Of a DNA stretch of 64,000 bases, positions 48,451-57,455 are shown piece after piece. The position numbers and the translations under genes are program-made. Each line of letters begins with the position of its first letter. The stretch's first letter is position 1. The notes under the pieces were generated by a model, which had not been told where the DNA came from, did no database searches, and worked only from the letters and a program-made list of their open reading frames with translations. Source of the DNA: Bittarella massiliensis (ex Durand et al. 2017) (GTDB taxonomy: Bacteria; Bacillota; Clostridia; Oscillospirales; Ruminococcaceae); NCBI RefSeq assembly GCF_017566145.1, contig NZ_JABFCL010000001.1, positions 372,001-436,000 on the forward strand. The letters run 5' to 3'.

Positions 48451-48642
48451 CCCTTTCGCGGCCTGTGGTGGGAGGGGCGCGGGCTTTCAAGCTGGCCCCT
48501 CCCGGTGCGGCGGAGAGTCGCTTGCCACAGATTGCATGAACGCGCCTCCCCTATCCGGCCGGGCAGTGGCCGGGGCGGGGGATGTGCCATACTGAAAGCA
48601 CCGGCTGCCCACCGGCGGCCCGGAAATGAGGAGGAGAGGCCG

Positions 48643-49194
48643 ATGGCAAGGGGCATTATTGTATTCGGCTCCCCCGGTTCGGGGACCACCACCCTGGGCC
48701 GGGCGGTGGCCGCCCAGCTGGGGTTTGCGCACTTTGATCTGGACGACTACCTCTGGCGGTGGGACACCGAGGTCCCCTTCACCCGCACCCGCCCGCGGGA
48801 GGAGCGAATTGCCTTGCTGATGGGCGATCTCTCCAAACACCCCCACTTTTTGATCTCGGGCTCGATGGACAGCTACAACCAGCCCTTTGTACCCCTGTTT
48901 GACCTGGCGGTGCTCAACACCGCCCCGGCCGCCGTGCGGGCGGAGCGGGCCCACCGGCGGGAACTGGCCCTCTTTGGTCAGCGCATCCTGCCCGGGGGCG
49001 ACATGTTTGAAGAGCACCAGCGCTTTCTCGATAACCTGGCCCGCTACGACAGCGACGGCTCCCCCTGTCTGCGGGTACACGAGGCGTGGGCGGCCACTCT
49101 GCCCTGCCCGGTTTTGCGCACCGACGGCACCGCCCCAGTGGCGGGGAACGCCGCCCTGGTGGTGAAGGAATACCGCCTGGCCCTGGGGCTTTAA
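48643..49194 (+). CDS. P-loop nucleotide-binding protein (AAA_18/adenylate kinase-like)
   Basis: 183 residues from the ATG at 48643 (GAGGAGGAG upstream). The N-terminal loop FGSPGSGTTTLGRAVA resembles a Walker A of the adenylate-kinase group, but the usual Lys (GxxxxGK) is Thr. DLDDYLWRW follows where NMP-binding residues occur in related kinases, and HRRELALFGQRILPGGDMFEEHQRF forms a lid-like helix. It may be a kinase-like protein of altered activity. The GNAT gene follows 14 bases later, so they are co-transcribed. Confidence 0.75.
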   Translation: MARGIIVFGSPGSGTTTLGRAVAAQLGFAHFDLDDYLWRWDTEVPFTRTRPREERIALLMGDLSKHPHFLISGSMDSYNQPFVPLFDLAVLNTAPAAVRAERAHRRELALFGQRILPGGDMFEEHQRFLDNLARYDSDGSPCLRVHEAWAATLPCPVLRTDGTAPVAGNAALVVKEYRLALGL

Positions 49195-49208
49195 AGGGAG
49201 GAACGCAG

Positions 49209-49613
49209 ATGGAAATCAGGACGGCTGGGAAGGACGATTTGGCCTTTCTCTCCGCCCGCGACCGGCACATTGAGCCGGGAGAGCTGGAGGCGCTGCTGGC
49301 TTTGGGGCGGGTGATGGTCGCCCAGGAGGGCGGCGAGATCGCCGGCTGGCTGCGGTGGAACCTCTTTTGGGACAACACCCCCTTTTTGAACATGCTGTTT
49401 GTGCTGGAGGGGTGCCGGGGCCGCGGGGTCGGACAGGTGCTGCTCGCCCGCTGGGAGGAGCAGATGAAGGGGGCGGGGCACCCGCTGGTGCTGACCTCTA
49501 CCCTCTCGAGCGAGGGGGCGCAGCACTTCTACCGCCGCCGCGGATACACCGACGCCGGCGCCCTTTTGCTGCCGGGCGAGGCGCTGGAAATTCTCTTTGT
49601 CAAAACCATATAG
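49209..49613 (+). CDS. GNAT family N-acetyltransferase
   Basis: 134 residues with the GNAT acetyl-CoA loop in VLEGCRGRGVGQVLLARWEEQMKGAG (Q/RxxGxG/A) and the C-terminal HFYRRRGYTDAGALLL. AAAGGGAGG precedes the ATG at 49209. It probably acetylates a small molecule or a protein amine; the substrate is unknown. It is the second gene after the P-loop protein, and a strong terminator follows. Confidence 0.88.
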   Translation: MEIRTAGKDDLAFLSARDRHIEPGELEALLALGRVMVAQEGGEIAGWLRWNLFWDNTPFLNMLFVLEGCRGRGVGQVLLARWEEQMKGAGHPLVLTSTLSSEGAQHFYRRRGYTDAGALLLPGEALEILFVKTI

Positions 49614-49623
49614 GGCGCAACCC

Positions 49624-49665
49624 AAAAAGGGGCCGGATGCACCAGTTGCATCCGGCCCCTTGTTC
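49624..49665. terminator. Bidirectional intrinsic terminator
   Basis: A perfect 15-bp stem (49627-49641 with 49647-49661) with a CCAGT loop. TTGTTCATTT follows on + and TTTTTGGG on minus. It ends the GNAT unit (+) and the DEAD-box gene (-). Confidence 0.9.
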
Positions 49666-49672
49666 ATTTGAT

Positions 49673-51379
49673 TTAAAAGGATTTTTTGCCCGGCTTGGGG
49701 AAGCGGCCGGGGCGGCGGGGGCGGTCCTTGTCGGCCCGGTAGGGGCGGGGTCCGCGGGGGCGGGGGGCGGCGAATTCGCCCTCCTTCGGGGTGTATGGGA
49801 AGGCCTTGACGATCCGCCCGGCGATCTTGGTTCCGTCGATGGCGCGGATGGCCTCCTCGGCCTTGTCGGCGGGCAGCTCCACCACCGTCTTGCGGTCGTA
49901 GATCTCGATCTTGCCGATCTCGCGGCCGGTGATGTCGGTGCGCTCGGCGATGGCGCCGACGATGAAGTTGGGGGCGATGTGCTGTTCCCGGCCGATGCTC
50001 AGGCCGATGCGCACCCCCGCGCCCCGGGGCAGCCGCTCGCCCCGCACGGGGGTTTTGACCATCTGGGGGATGAGGTGTTTTTCCTTGCCGAAGAGCATTT
50101 CCAGGGCCATGGCCGCCACCTGGTCCATGGAGAAGCCCTCGTCGCAGAGCTCCTGGGCCATGTCGGCGTAGCGGTAGACCTCGGCGGCGCGCAGTTTTTG
50201 CAACATCTTCTCAAAGGCGCGGGCGCGGCGGGTCTCGGCGATCTCCTCCGGGGTGGGGATGGGGCGGGGCTCGATGGTGGAGCGGGTCTGGCGGGCGATG
50301 TCCCGCAGCTGCCAGACCTGTTTGCGGCCCGAGACCAGGGTAAAGGCCCTGCCCTCTTTTCCGGCGCGGCCGGTGCGGCCGATGCGGTGGACGTAGTACT
50401 CGCTGTTTTGGGGGATGTCGTAGTTGAGCACCATGTCCAGGTCGTCCACGTCGATGCCGCGGGCGGCCACGTCGGTGGCCACCAGGAGGGCGGTCTTGCG
50501 GCGCTTGAAGCCGTCCATCACCTGGGTGCGCTGGCTCTGCTTCATGTCGCCGTGCAGGCCGGCGGCGGAGAAGCCGTGGTCGTTCAGGTAGGAGGTGAGC
50601 TCGTCGACCATGCTCTTGGTGTTGCAAAAGACGATGGCCGACTTGGGGGCATAGGCCCGCAAAACCAGGTTGAGGGCGTCCATCTTGCGGCCCATGGGCA
50701 CCTCGAAAGAGGCCTGCTCGATGGCGTCGATGGTCACCTGCTGGCGGTTGATCTGCACCATCTCGGGCTCCCGCTGGTACTGCTTGGTGATGGCGAGGAT
50801 GGCCGGGGGCATGGTGGCCGAGAAGAGGACGGTCTGGCGCTCCTCCGGCGCAAAGGAGAGGATGGTCTCGATATCCTCCCGAAAGCCCATGTTGAGCATC
50901 TCGTCGGCCTCGTCGAGGATCACCAGCTTGAGGGCGTCGAGCTTGAGGGTCTTGCGGCGGATGTGGTCCATCACCCGGCCGGGGGTGCCGATGACGAAGT
51001 TGGCGCCCTGGCCCAGACGGGCGATCTGCCGGTCGATGGGCGCGCCGCCGTAGACGGCCACCGTCTTGACCCCGCTGCGGTATTTGGAGAGTTTCTGCAC
51101 CTCCTCGGCGGCCTGCATGGCCAGTTCGCGGGTGGGGCAAAGCAGCAGCACCTGCACCTGGTGGCGGCTGTCTAGCTTTTCAATCATCTCGATGGCGGGG
51201 ATGGCAAAGGCAGCGGTCTTGCCGGTGCCGGTCTGGGAGCGGCCGATGACGTCCCTCCCCTCGCGGATGAGGGGGATGGTGCCGCTCTGAATGTCGGTGG
51301 CGGTGGTGAAGCCCATCTCCTCCACGACGCGGAGGAGTTCGGGGGTGAGGCCCAGTTGGTCAAAGGGGATTTCGTTCAT
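49673..51379 (-). CDS. DEAD-box ATP-dependent RNA helicase (CshA/DeaD-like)
   Basis: 568 residues from the ATG at 51379 (GAAAGGA upstream). Both RecA domains are complete: Q motif, Walker A SQTGTGKTAAF, PTRELAMQ, GTPGRVMDH, DEADEML, SATMP, then ATDVAARGIDVDD and HRIGRTGRAGKEG. The C-terminus has a DbpA-type RNA-binding domain (IGKIEIYDRKTVVELPADKAEEAIRAIDGTKIAGR) and a basic RG-rich tail, as in DeaD/CsdA proteins for ribosome assembly and mRNA decay. Its ~235-base leader holds a terminator hairpin, so expression is probably attenuated. Confidence 0.93.
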   Translation of the reverse strand: MNEIPFDQLGLTPELLRVVEEMGFTTATDIQSGTIPLIREGRDVIGRSQTGTGKTAAFAIPAIEMIEKLDSRHQVQVLLLCPTRELAMQAAEEVQKLSKYRSGVKTVAVYGGAPIDRQIARLGQGANFVIGTPGRVMDHIRRKTLKLDALKLVILDEADEMLNMGFREDIETILSFAPEERQTVLFSATMPPAILAITKQYQREPEMVQINRQQVTIDAIEQASFEVPMGRKMDALNLVLRAYAPKSAIVFCNTKSMVDELTSYLNDHGFSAAGLHGDMKQSQRTQVMDGFKRRKTALLVATDVAARGIDVDDLDMVLNYDIPQNSEYYVHRIGRTGRAGKEGRAFTLVSGRKQVWQLRDIARQTRSTIEPRPIPTPEEIAETRRARAFEKMLQKLRAAEVYRYADMAQELCDEGFSMDQVAAMALEMLFGKEKHLIPQMVKTPVRGERLPRGAGVRIGLSIGREQHIAPNFIVGAIAERTDITGREIGKIEIYDRKTVVELPADKAEEAIRAIDGTKIAGRIVKAFPYTPKEGEFAAPRPRGPRPYRADKDRPRRPGRFPKPGKKSF

Positions 51380-51515
51380 GTGGTTCCTTTCTGCTGGCGG
51401 GCGGGGCAGTTCCCCGGCCGCCGGTCTGGGGCGGGGCCACAAAAAGGCCCGCCGCCCACTTGGTCTGCACCACATCCCCACCCGGCAGCGCGGCGGCAAA
51501 GCCGCCAAATGCCCA

Positions 51516-51551
51516 CAAAAAGAGCGCCGACACGGCCCGTGTCGGCGCTCT
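51516..51551 (-). terminator. Terminator hairpin inside the leader of the DEAD-box helicase gene
   Basis: A perfect 14-bp stem (51521-51534 with 51538-51551) with a 3-base loop runs into TTTTT on the minus strand. It lies between the helicase promoter (51621-51650) and start codon (51379). A second hairpin, GGGGGCC..GGCCCCC (around 51556-51575), precedes it. It could also terminate read-through from the RodA/FtsW gene. Confidence 0.85.
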
Positions 51552-51620
51552 GCGAAGGGGGCCGTAGCGGCCCCCGCTCACATCCCTTTTTCGGTACGAA
51601 CGTGGTTGATTGCTGTTACA

Positions 51621-51650
51621 AGCATAGCACAGCTTTGGGCGATTTGTCAA
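51621..51650 (-). promoter_or_regulatory. SigA-type promoter of the DEAD-box helicase gene
   Basis: Minus-strand perfect TTGACA (51650-51645), an 18-base spacer and TATGCT (51626-51621). TTTGTCAAA at 51643-51651 (+) fits the Spo0A box consensus and covers the -35; this may be coincidence. Confidence 0.75.
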
Positions 51651-51703
51651 AACTTTTCTTTGAAAATTTGACAGCTTGTACAAATACCGTCGAACCCTGT
51701 CGG

Positions 51704-52825
51704 CTAGGAGAAGATCTCCTGTTTGTTGTTCATGTAAACGCTGAGCACCAGCCCGATGGCCATGTAGAGCATGATGACCGAGGTGCCGCCGGCCGAGAGA
51801 AACGGCAGGGTGAGGCCGATGACCGGCATGATGCCCAGGCACATGCCGATGTTGGCGAGAATTTGAAAGAGAAGGATGGCAAAAACCCCCACGCAGAGAA
51901 AGTAGCCCAGCCGGTCGGCGCTGCGGCCGGCGGTGGCCAGCACCTTGCCGGTGACTGCCAGCAGCACCGCGATCACGATCAGACAGCCGACAAAGCCCAG
52001 GGTCTGCCCGATGTAGGAGAAGATAAAGTCGTTGCGGGCATAGGGCACCTCCCGCGGGACGACGCTGGAGAAGAGCCCGGTGCCGAAAGTCTGCCCGGTG
52101 CCGATGGCGATGAGCCCCTGGGACTGCTGGTAGCCGATGTTCTTTGCGTCGGCCGAGAGGTCGGCCAGGATGAGAAAGCGCTGTTTCTGGTTCTCGCTCA
52201 TGACGAAGTTCCAGAGGATGGGGATGCCCACCCCCGCGGCCACGAAGCCGGCGGCCACATACCGCCAGGAGATGCCGGCGGAAAAGAGCATGGCCAAAAA
52301 GATCACCACAAAGGAGAGGGCGGTGCCGTCGTCCCCCTGCAACACCACCAGACCCACCGGGACCATGCCGTGCAGGCAGAGCAGGAGGATATTTTTGTAC
52401 TGGTTGATGTTCTCCCCCACCGACTCCAGATGCATGCCGAAGGTGAAGATGAAGGAGAGTTTGAGCAGTTCGGTGGGCTGCAGGGTCATGCCAAAGGGCA
52501 GAGGCAGCCAGGCCTTGTCGTCGGCGCCGGGGTTTTGGATGCCGAAGAGGAAGGTAGCCAGCACCAGCCCCACGCAGAGGACGACGTGCCACTTCCAAAA
52601 GGTGGCGCCGATGTGGTAGTCCATCTTGGAGATGATGATGGCCATGACGACGCCGATGCCGGTGGCCAGGGATTGGGTGATGACCACCTTGCTGGTGATA
52701 AAACCGTAAAACATCTGCGAGCAGAGGGTGATGATGGACATGGCGCTGCAGGCAATGCAGAGCAGCCAGAGAATCTTGTCGGTGTCCTTGATGTACTGGT
52801 GAACCGAGCGAATCACTTTTTTCAA
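51704..52825 (-). CDS. RodA/FtsW family peptidoglycan polymerase (SEDS)
   Basis: 373 residues from TTG at 52825 (AAAGGAG seven bases upstream; the longer open frame has no RBS). About ten membrane segments carry SEDS motifs: LPFGMTLQPTELLKLSFIF, VVLQGDDGTALSFVVIF, QSQGLIAIGTGQTFGTGL, NDFIFSYIGQTLGFVGC and GLTLPFLSAGGTSVI. SEDS proteins polymerise glycan strands with a partner class B PBP, RodA in elongation and FtsW in division. The short length and lone position do not settle which. Confidence 0.9.
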   Translation of the reverse strand: MKKVIRSVHQYIKDTDKILWLLCIACSAMSIITLCSQMFYGFITSKVVITQSLATGIGVVMAIIISKMDYHIGATFWKWHVVLCVGLVLATFLFGIQNPGADDKAWLPLPFGMTLQPTELLKLSFIFTFGMHLESVGENINQYKNILLLCLHGMVPVGLVVLQGDDGTALSFVVIFLAMLFSAGISWRYVAAGFVAAGVGIPILWNFVMSENQKQRFLILADLSADAKNIGYQQSQGLIAIGTGQTFGTGLFSSVVPREVPYARNDFIFSYIGQTLGFVGCLIVIAVLLAVTGKVLATAGRSADRLGYFLCVGVFAILLFQILANIGMCLGIMPVIGLTLPFLSAGGTSVIMLYMAIGLVLSVYMNNKQEIFS

Positions 52826-52959
52826 AGCAGGGCTCCTTTGTTGTTCCTTATAATAAAAAACGGTAAGCAGGGGCGATGGGATCGCCCCTGCAGAGGGCGA
52901 CAAAAAGAGGGCGGCCAAGCCGTGGCCGCTGTTTGATATATTGTATACTACTGCGCCGT

Positions 52960-52987
52960 TTTATTCAAGGCGGAATTGTGGTATACT
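52960..52987 (+). promoter_or_regulatory. Promoter of fhs
   Basis: TTTATT (52960-52965), a 16-base spacer and TATACT (52982-52987) with a TGG extension, about 60 bases before the GTG start. The -35 is weak and the extended -10 compensates. Confidence 0.55.
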
Positions 52988-53047
52988 TTATGAAGATTTG
53001 CCGCCCTGTCGGTGGGAGCCGGGCGGGTGAAAAGGGGGAAACACACT

Positions 53048-54715
53048 GTGAAAAGCGACATCGAGATCGCCTTGGAATGCGAGATGAAACCCATTGTCCG
53101 GCTGGCCGGGGAACTGGGCATCAAAGAGGAGGAGCTGGAGCCCTACGGCCACTACAAGGCCAAGTTGGGCCAACCCCTGATCGACCGGCTGGACGACCGG
53201 CCCGACGGCAAACTGGTGCTGGTGACTGCCATCAACCCCACCCCTGCGGGGGAGGGCAAGACCACCACCACCGTTGGGTTGGGCGAAGCCATGCAGAAGT
53301 TGGGCAAAAACTGCGTCATCGCCCTGCGGGAGCCCTCCCTGGGGCCGGTGTTCGGGGTGAAGGGCGGGGCCGCCGGTGGCGGCTACGCCCAGGTGGTGCC
53401 GATGGAGGACATCAACCTCCATTTCACCGGCGACATGCACGCCATCACCGCAGCCAACAACCTGATCTGTGCGGCGGTGGACAACCACATCCAACAGGGC
53501 AACCCCCTGGGGATCGACCCCCGGCGCGTCACCTTCAAACGGGCCATGGACATGAACGACCGCGCCCTGCGAAACATCGTGGTGGGACTGGGCGGCCCCC
53601 TGTCAGGGGTGCCCCGGCAGGACGGGTTTCTCATCTCGGTAGCCAGCGAGATCATGGCCATCCTCTGCCTGGCCGACGACCTGAAGGACCTGAAGGAGCG
53701 CATCGGCCGGATTCTGGTGGGCTACACCTACGACCGGCGGCCGGTGTACGTGCGGGATTTGGAGATCAGCGGCGCGGTGACCTGCCTGCTCAAAGACGCC
53801 GTCAACCCCAACCTGGTGCAGACGCTGGAGGGCAGCCCCGCCATCCTCCACGGGGGGCCCTTTGCCAACATCGCCCACGGCTGCAACTCGGTTCGGGCCA
53901 CCCGTCTGGCCCTCAAACTGGGGGATTACTGCATCACCGAGGCGGGCTTTGGCTCTGACCTGGGGGCCGAGAAGTTTTTGGACATCAAGTGCCGGGCCGC
54001 GGGCCTGGCCCCCAGCGCCATCGTGGTGGTGGCCACGGTGCGGGCCCTCAAGTACAACGGCGGGGTGAAAAAGGGCGATCTGGCCCTGGAAAATCCGGGT
54101 GCGGTGCGGGCAGGGCTGCCCAACCTGCAGGCCCACCTGGAAAACATGCGCAAATACGGGGTGCCGGTGGTGGCGGCCATCAACCACTTTGCCGGCGACT
54201 TTGACAGCGAGGTGGCCGAGGTGACCCGCTGCCTCGAGGAGATGGAGGTCCCCTACGCCCTGTCGGACGTCTTTTCCCGGGGCGGCGCGGGCGGGGTGGA
54301 GCTGGCACAGCTGGTCTGCCGGGCCTGCGAGGAGCCGGGGCAGTTTGCCCCCCTCTACGACACCTCCCTCCCCATTGAGGAGAAGATCGGCGCCATCGCC
54401 CGGGAAATCTACGGCGCCGCCGGGGTGGAGTACACCTCCGCCGCCCGGCAGCAGATGCGCCAGATCGAGCAGCTGGGGCGGGACGACCTGCCCGTCTGCA
54501 TCGCCAAGACCCAGTACTCCCTCTCGGACGACCCCAAAAAGCTGGGGCGGCCCCAGGGCTTTACCCTGCAGGTCAAAGAGGTGCGCCTCTCCTCGGGGGC
54601 GGGGTTCCTGGTGGCTTTGGCGGGGGACATTATGACCATGCCCGGGCTGCCGCCGCGGCCCGCCGCCTGCCAGATCGACATTGACGAGGACGGCCGGATC
54701 ACCGGCCTGTTTTAA
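53048..54715 (+). CDS. fhs: Formate-tetrahydrofolate ligase
   Basis: 555 residues from GTG at 53048 (AGGGGG upstream). Signature segments: [28 protein letters not shown] (ATP loop), [36 protein letters not shown] and [14 protein letters not shown]. It makes 10-formyl-THF from formate and ATP, for purine synthesis or the methyl branch of acetogenesis. The enzyme is normally a tetramer of ~555-residue subunits, matching this length. It is followed closely by tsaE (16 bases). Confidence 0.97.
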   Translation: MKSDIEIALECEMKPIVRLAGELGIKEEELEPYGHYKAKLGQPLIDRLDDRPDGKLVLVTAINPTPAGEGKTTTTVGLGEAMQKLGKNCVIALREPSLGPVFGVKGGAAGGGYAQVVPMEDINLHFTGDMHAITAANNLICAAVDNHIQQGNPLGIDPRRVTFKRAMDMNDRALRNIVVGLGGPLSGVPRQDGFLISVASEIMAILCLADDLKDLKERIGRILVGYTYDRRPVYVRDLEISGAVTCLLKDAVNPNLVQTLEGSPAILHGGPFANIAHGCNSVRATRLALKLGDYCITEAGFGSDLGAEKFLDIKCRAAGLAPSAIVVVATVRALKYNGGVKKGDLALENPGAVRAGLPNLQAHLENMRKYGVPVVAAINHFAGDFDSEVAEVTRCLEEMEVPYALSDVFSRGGAGGVELAQLVCRACEEPGQFAPLYDTSLPIEEKIGAIAREIYGAAGVEYTSAARQQMRQIEQLGRDDLPVCIAKTQYSLSDDPKKLGRPQGFTLQVKEVRLSSGAGFLVALAGDIMTMPGLPPRPAACQIDIDEDGRITGLF

Positions 54716-54730
54716 AGGGGGAACGTGCCA

Positions 54731-55174
54731 ATGACATCCTACCTTTCCCACAGCGTGGCCGAGACCGAGGCCTTTGCCGCCCGGCTGGCCGCCCACCTCC
54801 GCCCGGGGGACGTGGTGGCCTACCGGGGCGGGATGGGGGCGGGCAAGACCGCCTTTACCCGGGGGCTGGCCGCCGGGCTGGGGGTGCACGGGGAGATCAG
54901 CTCCCCCACCTTCGCCATCGTCAACGAGTACCGGGGGCCGGTCAACCTCTACCACTTTGACATGTACCGGGTGTTGGACATCGACGACGTGGAGACCACC
55001 GGCTTCTTTGACTACCTGGAGCGGGGGGACAGCATCCTGGCGGTGGAGTGGAGCGAGAATGTGGAGGCCATCCTCCCCCCGGAGGCCATCACCGTGACCA
55101 TCGAACCGGAGGGTGAGGACTGCCGCCGGATCACGGTGGAAAACCTGCAAATTGACAAGAGGAGGGGAAACTGA
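54731..55174 (+). CDS. tsaE: tRNA threonylcarbamoyladenosine biosynthesis ATPase TsaE
   Basis: 147 residues from the ATG at 54731 (GGGGGAAC upstream; GTG at 54725 possible). P-loop GGMGAGKTAFTRGLA, then SSPTFAIVNEY and YHFDMYRVLDIDD typical of TsaE, and AVEWSENVE near the end. TsaE is the ATPase of the TsaBDE complex that puts t6A at position 37 of ANN-decoding tRNAs. It overlaps tsaB by one base. Confidence 0.95.
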   Translation: MTSYLSHSVAETEAFAARLAAHLRPGDVVAYRGGMGAGKTAFTRGLAAGLGVHGEISSPTFAIVNEYRGPVNLYHFDMYRVLDIDDVETTGFFDYLERGDSILAVEWSENVEAILPPEAITVTIEPEGEDCRRITVENLQIDKRRGN

Positions 55175-55887
55175 TGCGGATTTTGGGGCTGGACTGTTCG
55201 GCCAAATCCGCCTCCTGCGCAGTGGTGGAGGAGGGGATTATCCTGGCCGAGAGCTTTGTCAACACCAAACTGACCCACAGCGAGACCCTGCTGCCCATGA
55301 TCGACGGGATGCTCCAGGCGGCTAAAATCGACTTGCACTCCGTCGATCTGCTGGCGGTGACCCACGGGCCGGGCAGCTTCACCGGGCTGCGCATCGGCGC
55401 GGCGGCCATCAAGGGCCTCTGCGCCGGGGCCGGGCTGCCCTGCGTGGGGATCTCCACCCTGGAGGCGACCGCCTACAACCTGGCCCACGAGCGCGGCTAT
55501 CTGGTCCCCTGCATGGACGCCCGGCGAAACCAGGTCTACACCGCCACCTTCCTCGCCGATGGAAGCGGCGCGATAAAGCGGGTGAGCGAGGACGAAGCGG
55601 TGGCCGCCGAGGAGGCGCTGCGGTTTTGCAGCGACGAAAAAATGCCCATTTTCCTACTTGGAGACGGCGGGCGGATGTGCTATACTATTTACAATGGAAA
55701 CGCGCGGGTGCGCCTGGCGCCCCCCCACCTGCTTTCCACCAGGGGAAGCGCTGTGGCCGCCTGTGCCGCCGCACCGGAAAACCGGCTGCGGGCAGGGGAC
55801 GGGGCGGCGCTGGCCCTGCACTACATACGCCTCTCCCAGGCCCAGCGCGAGCGGCAGGAGCGGCAGAGACTAAACGGAGGAATGTGA
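55174..55887 (+). CDS. tsaB: tRNA threonylcarbamoyladenosine biosynthesis protein TsaB
   Basis: 237 residues. The ASKHA-fold N-terminus RILGLDCSAKSASCAVV, SETLLPMIDGML and the motif VTHGPGSFTGLRIGAAAIKGLC identify TsaB, the non-catalytic scaffold that pairs with TsaD. ATG at 55174 overlaps the tsaE stop. The usual next gene, rimI or tsaD, is replaced here by rpiB. The C-terminus is Arg-rich (RQERQR). Confidence 0.95.
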   Translation: MRILGLDCSAKSASCAVVEEGIILAESFVNTKLTHSETLLPMIDGMLQAAKIDLHSVDLLAVTHGPGSFTGLRIGAAAIKGLCAGAGLPCVGISTLEATAYNLAHERGYLVPCMDARRNQVYTATFLADGSGAIKRVSEDEAVAAEEALRFCSDEKMPIFLLGDGGRMCYTIYNGNARVRLAPPHLLSTRGSAVAACAAAPENRLRAGDGAALALHYIRLSQAQRERQERQRLNGGM

Positions 55888-55889
55888 AT

Positions 55890-56330
55890 ATGTTAGCCAT
55901 CGGTTGCGATCACGGCGGATACGACCTGAAAGAAGAAGTCAAAAAGCATTTGGACGAGCGCGGCATCGAGTACATCGACTGCGGCTGCAACGGGGAGAGC
56001 GTGGATTACCCGGTGATCGCCAGCGAGACCTGCGCCCACATCACCTCCGGCGAGTGCGAGATGGGACTGCTGTTTTGCGGCACCGGTATCGGCATCTCCA
56101 TTGCCGCCAACAAGACCCCCGGTATCCGGGCGGCCTGCTGCTCCGACTATTACAGCGCCAAGTACACCCGCATGCACAACAACGCCAACGTGCTGTGCAT
56201 GGGGGGACGGGTCATTTCCTCCGGCCTGGCCTGTGAGCTGGTCGACGTGTTTCTCGACACCGCCTTTGAGGGCGGCCGCCACCAGCGCCGGATCGACATG
56301 CTCACCGAGCTGGACAAGAAAAAGCAATAA
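55890..56330 (+). CDS. rpiB: Ribose 5-phosphate isomerase B
   Basis: 146 residues of the RpiB/LacAB family: LAIGCDHGGYDLKEEVKKHL, the phosphate loop LLFCGTGIGISIAANKTPGIRAAC and the conserved MHNNANVLCMGGRVI. The active-site Cys and the CGTG loop are present. It interconverts ribose 5-phosphate and ribulose 5-phosphate. GGAGG lies nine bases before the ATG, which begins two bases after the tsaB stop. Confidence 0.93.
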   Translation: MLAIGCDHGGYDLKEEVKKHLDERGIEYIDCGCNGESVDYPVIASETCAHITSGECEMGLLFCGTGIGISIAANKTPGIRAACCSDYYSAKYTRMHNNANVLCMGGRVISSGLACELVDVFLDTAFEGGRHQRRIDMLTELDKKKQ

Positions 56331-56338
56331 ATTCCCAA

Positions 56339-56392
56339 GGGGGTGGGAAGGCGGAGGCTGCCGACAGCCCCCCTTTCCCACCCTCCCTTTGC
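56339..56392 (+). terminator. Terminator-like hairpin between rpiB and upp
   Basis: GGGGTGGGAAGG pairs with CCTTTCCCACCC, with minor slack, around a GC-rich internal stem, and TCCCTTT follows. It separates rpiB from upp by a partial stop; the T-run is short, so read-through is likely. Confidence 0.6.
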
Positions 56393-56465
56393 ACCAACGC
56401 ACATCCGGCGGCCGGGCAGCCCCCGCAAAGCCGCCTTTGAGACAAATACAAGGAGGATCTTTCAA

Positions 56466-57098
56466 ATGGCAAAAGAACCATTCATCATGGATCACCCCCT
56501 GATCCAGCACAAGATTTCCCTGCTGCGGGACAAGAACACCAGCACCAAGGAGTTTCGCGAGCTCATCAGCGAGATCGCCATGCTCATGTGTTACGAGGCC
56601 ACCCGCGACCTGCCCCTGAAGGCCGTGGAGATCGAGACCCCCATCGCCACCGCCAAGGCCCACATCATCGCCGGGCGGAAAATTGCCTTTGTCCCCATCC
56701 TCCGGGCCGGCCTGGGGATGGTGGACGGCATCCTCAACCTCGTCCCCTCGGCCAAGATCGGCCACGTGGGCCTCTACCGCGACCCCGAGACCCTCAAGCC
56801 GGTGGAGTACTACTGCAAGATGCCCACCGACATCGGCGAGCGGGACGTGATCGTCCTCGACCCGATGCTGGCCACCGGCGGCTCGGCCATTGACGCCATC
56901 CACCTGGTGAAGAAATACGGCCCCCGCTCGGTCAAGTTCATGTGCGTCATCGCCGCGCCGGAGGGGCTTGCCGCTTTGCAGGAAGCCCACCCCGACGTGG
57001 AGATCTACGTGGGCGCCCTGGATGAGCGCCTCAACGAGAACAGCTACATTGTCCCCGGCCTCGGCGACGCCGGCGACCGGATTTTCGGCACCAAGTAA
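56466..57098 (+). CDS. upp: Uracil phosphoribosyltransferase
   Basis: 210 residues from the ATG at 56466 (AAGGAGG upstream). [26 protein letters not shown] at the N-terminus, [16 protein letters not shown], the PRPP loop [18 protein letters not shown] and the C-terminal uracil-binding [17 protein letters not shown] are family signatures. It converts uracil and PRPP to UMP for salvage. It ends the run tsaE-tsaB-rpiB-upp; the hairpin before it may uncouple expression. Confidence 0.97.
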   Translation: MAKEPFIMDHPLIQHKISLLRDKNTSTKEFRELISEIAMLMCYEATRDLPLKAVEIETPIATAKAHIIAGRKIAFVPILRAGLGMVDGILNLVPSAKIGHVGLYRDPETLKPVEYYCKMPTDIGERDVIVLDPMLATGGSAIDAIHLVKKYGPRSVKFMCVIAAPEGLAALQEAHPDVEIYVGALDERLNENSYIVPGLGDAGDRIFGTK

Positions 57099-57112
57099 AT
57101 ATTCCCCGGCGA

Positions 57113-57163
57113 AAAGAGAGGGTCCCTTTGTCACGGCAAAAAGGGGCCCTCTCTTTCCCTCTT
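57113..57163 (+). terminator. Intrinsic terminator of upp
   Basis: AAAGAGAGGG (57113-57122) and CCCTCTCTTT (57147-57156), with inner TCCC/GGGG pairing, are followed by CCCTCTTTTTG. Confidence 0.88.
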
Positions 57164-57402
57164 TTTGGGGGATGTTCCCCCGCTGCCCTACCGCTAAAAA
57201 TCGCGCAAGGGGGAGGAGCGGGCAGTTCTCCCCGACCGGGGCGCCGTCCGCCTCTCTGACAGCCGTGACAAGCAAAACCACACTCTGGAGATGAATCTCC
57301 TCTTTGCCGGCGGGACTTCTTTGCCAGTTGGGACATGCCAACGCCCACTGTCTCTGTGCCGGTTGCCTCTGCCAACCACCCGGCCGATGGCGATCGACAT
57401 AC
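57164..57402. other. Intergenic stretch between upp and the XRE gene, no gene seen
   Basis: No RBS-supported ORF is seen. A copy of CTCTGCCAACCACCCGGCCG at 57367-57386 recurs with one mismatch at 58199-58218, inside the end of the 81-residue protein gene. Confidence 0.4.
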
Positions 57403-57447
57403 AAAAAACCCTCTCCAGCCCGGCCGCGGGTCAGAGAGGTTTTTTTC
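57403..57447. terminator. Bidirectional terminator
   Basis: AAACCCTCTC and GAGAGGTTT, with inner CCCG/CGGG pairing, are flanked by T-runs in both directions (TTTTTTT on +, TTTTTTG on minus). It ends the XRE gene (-). Confidence 0.8.
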
Positions 57448-57455
57448 TTGCCCTG

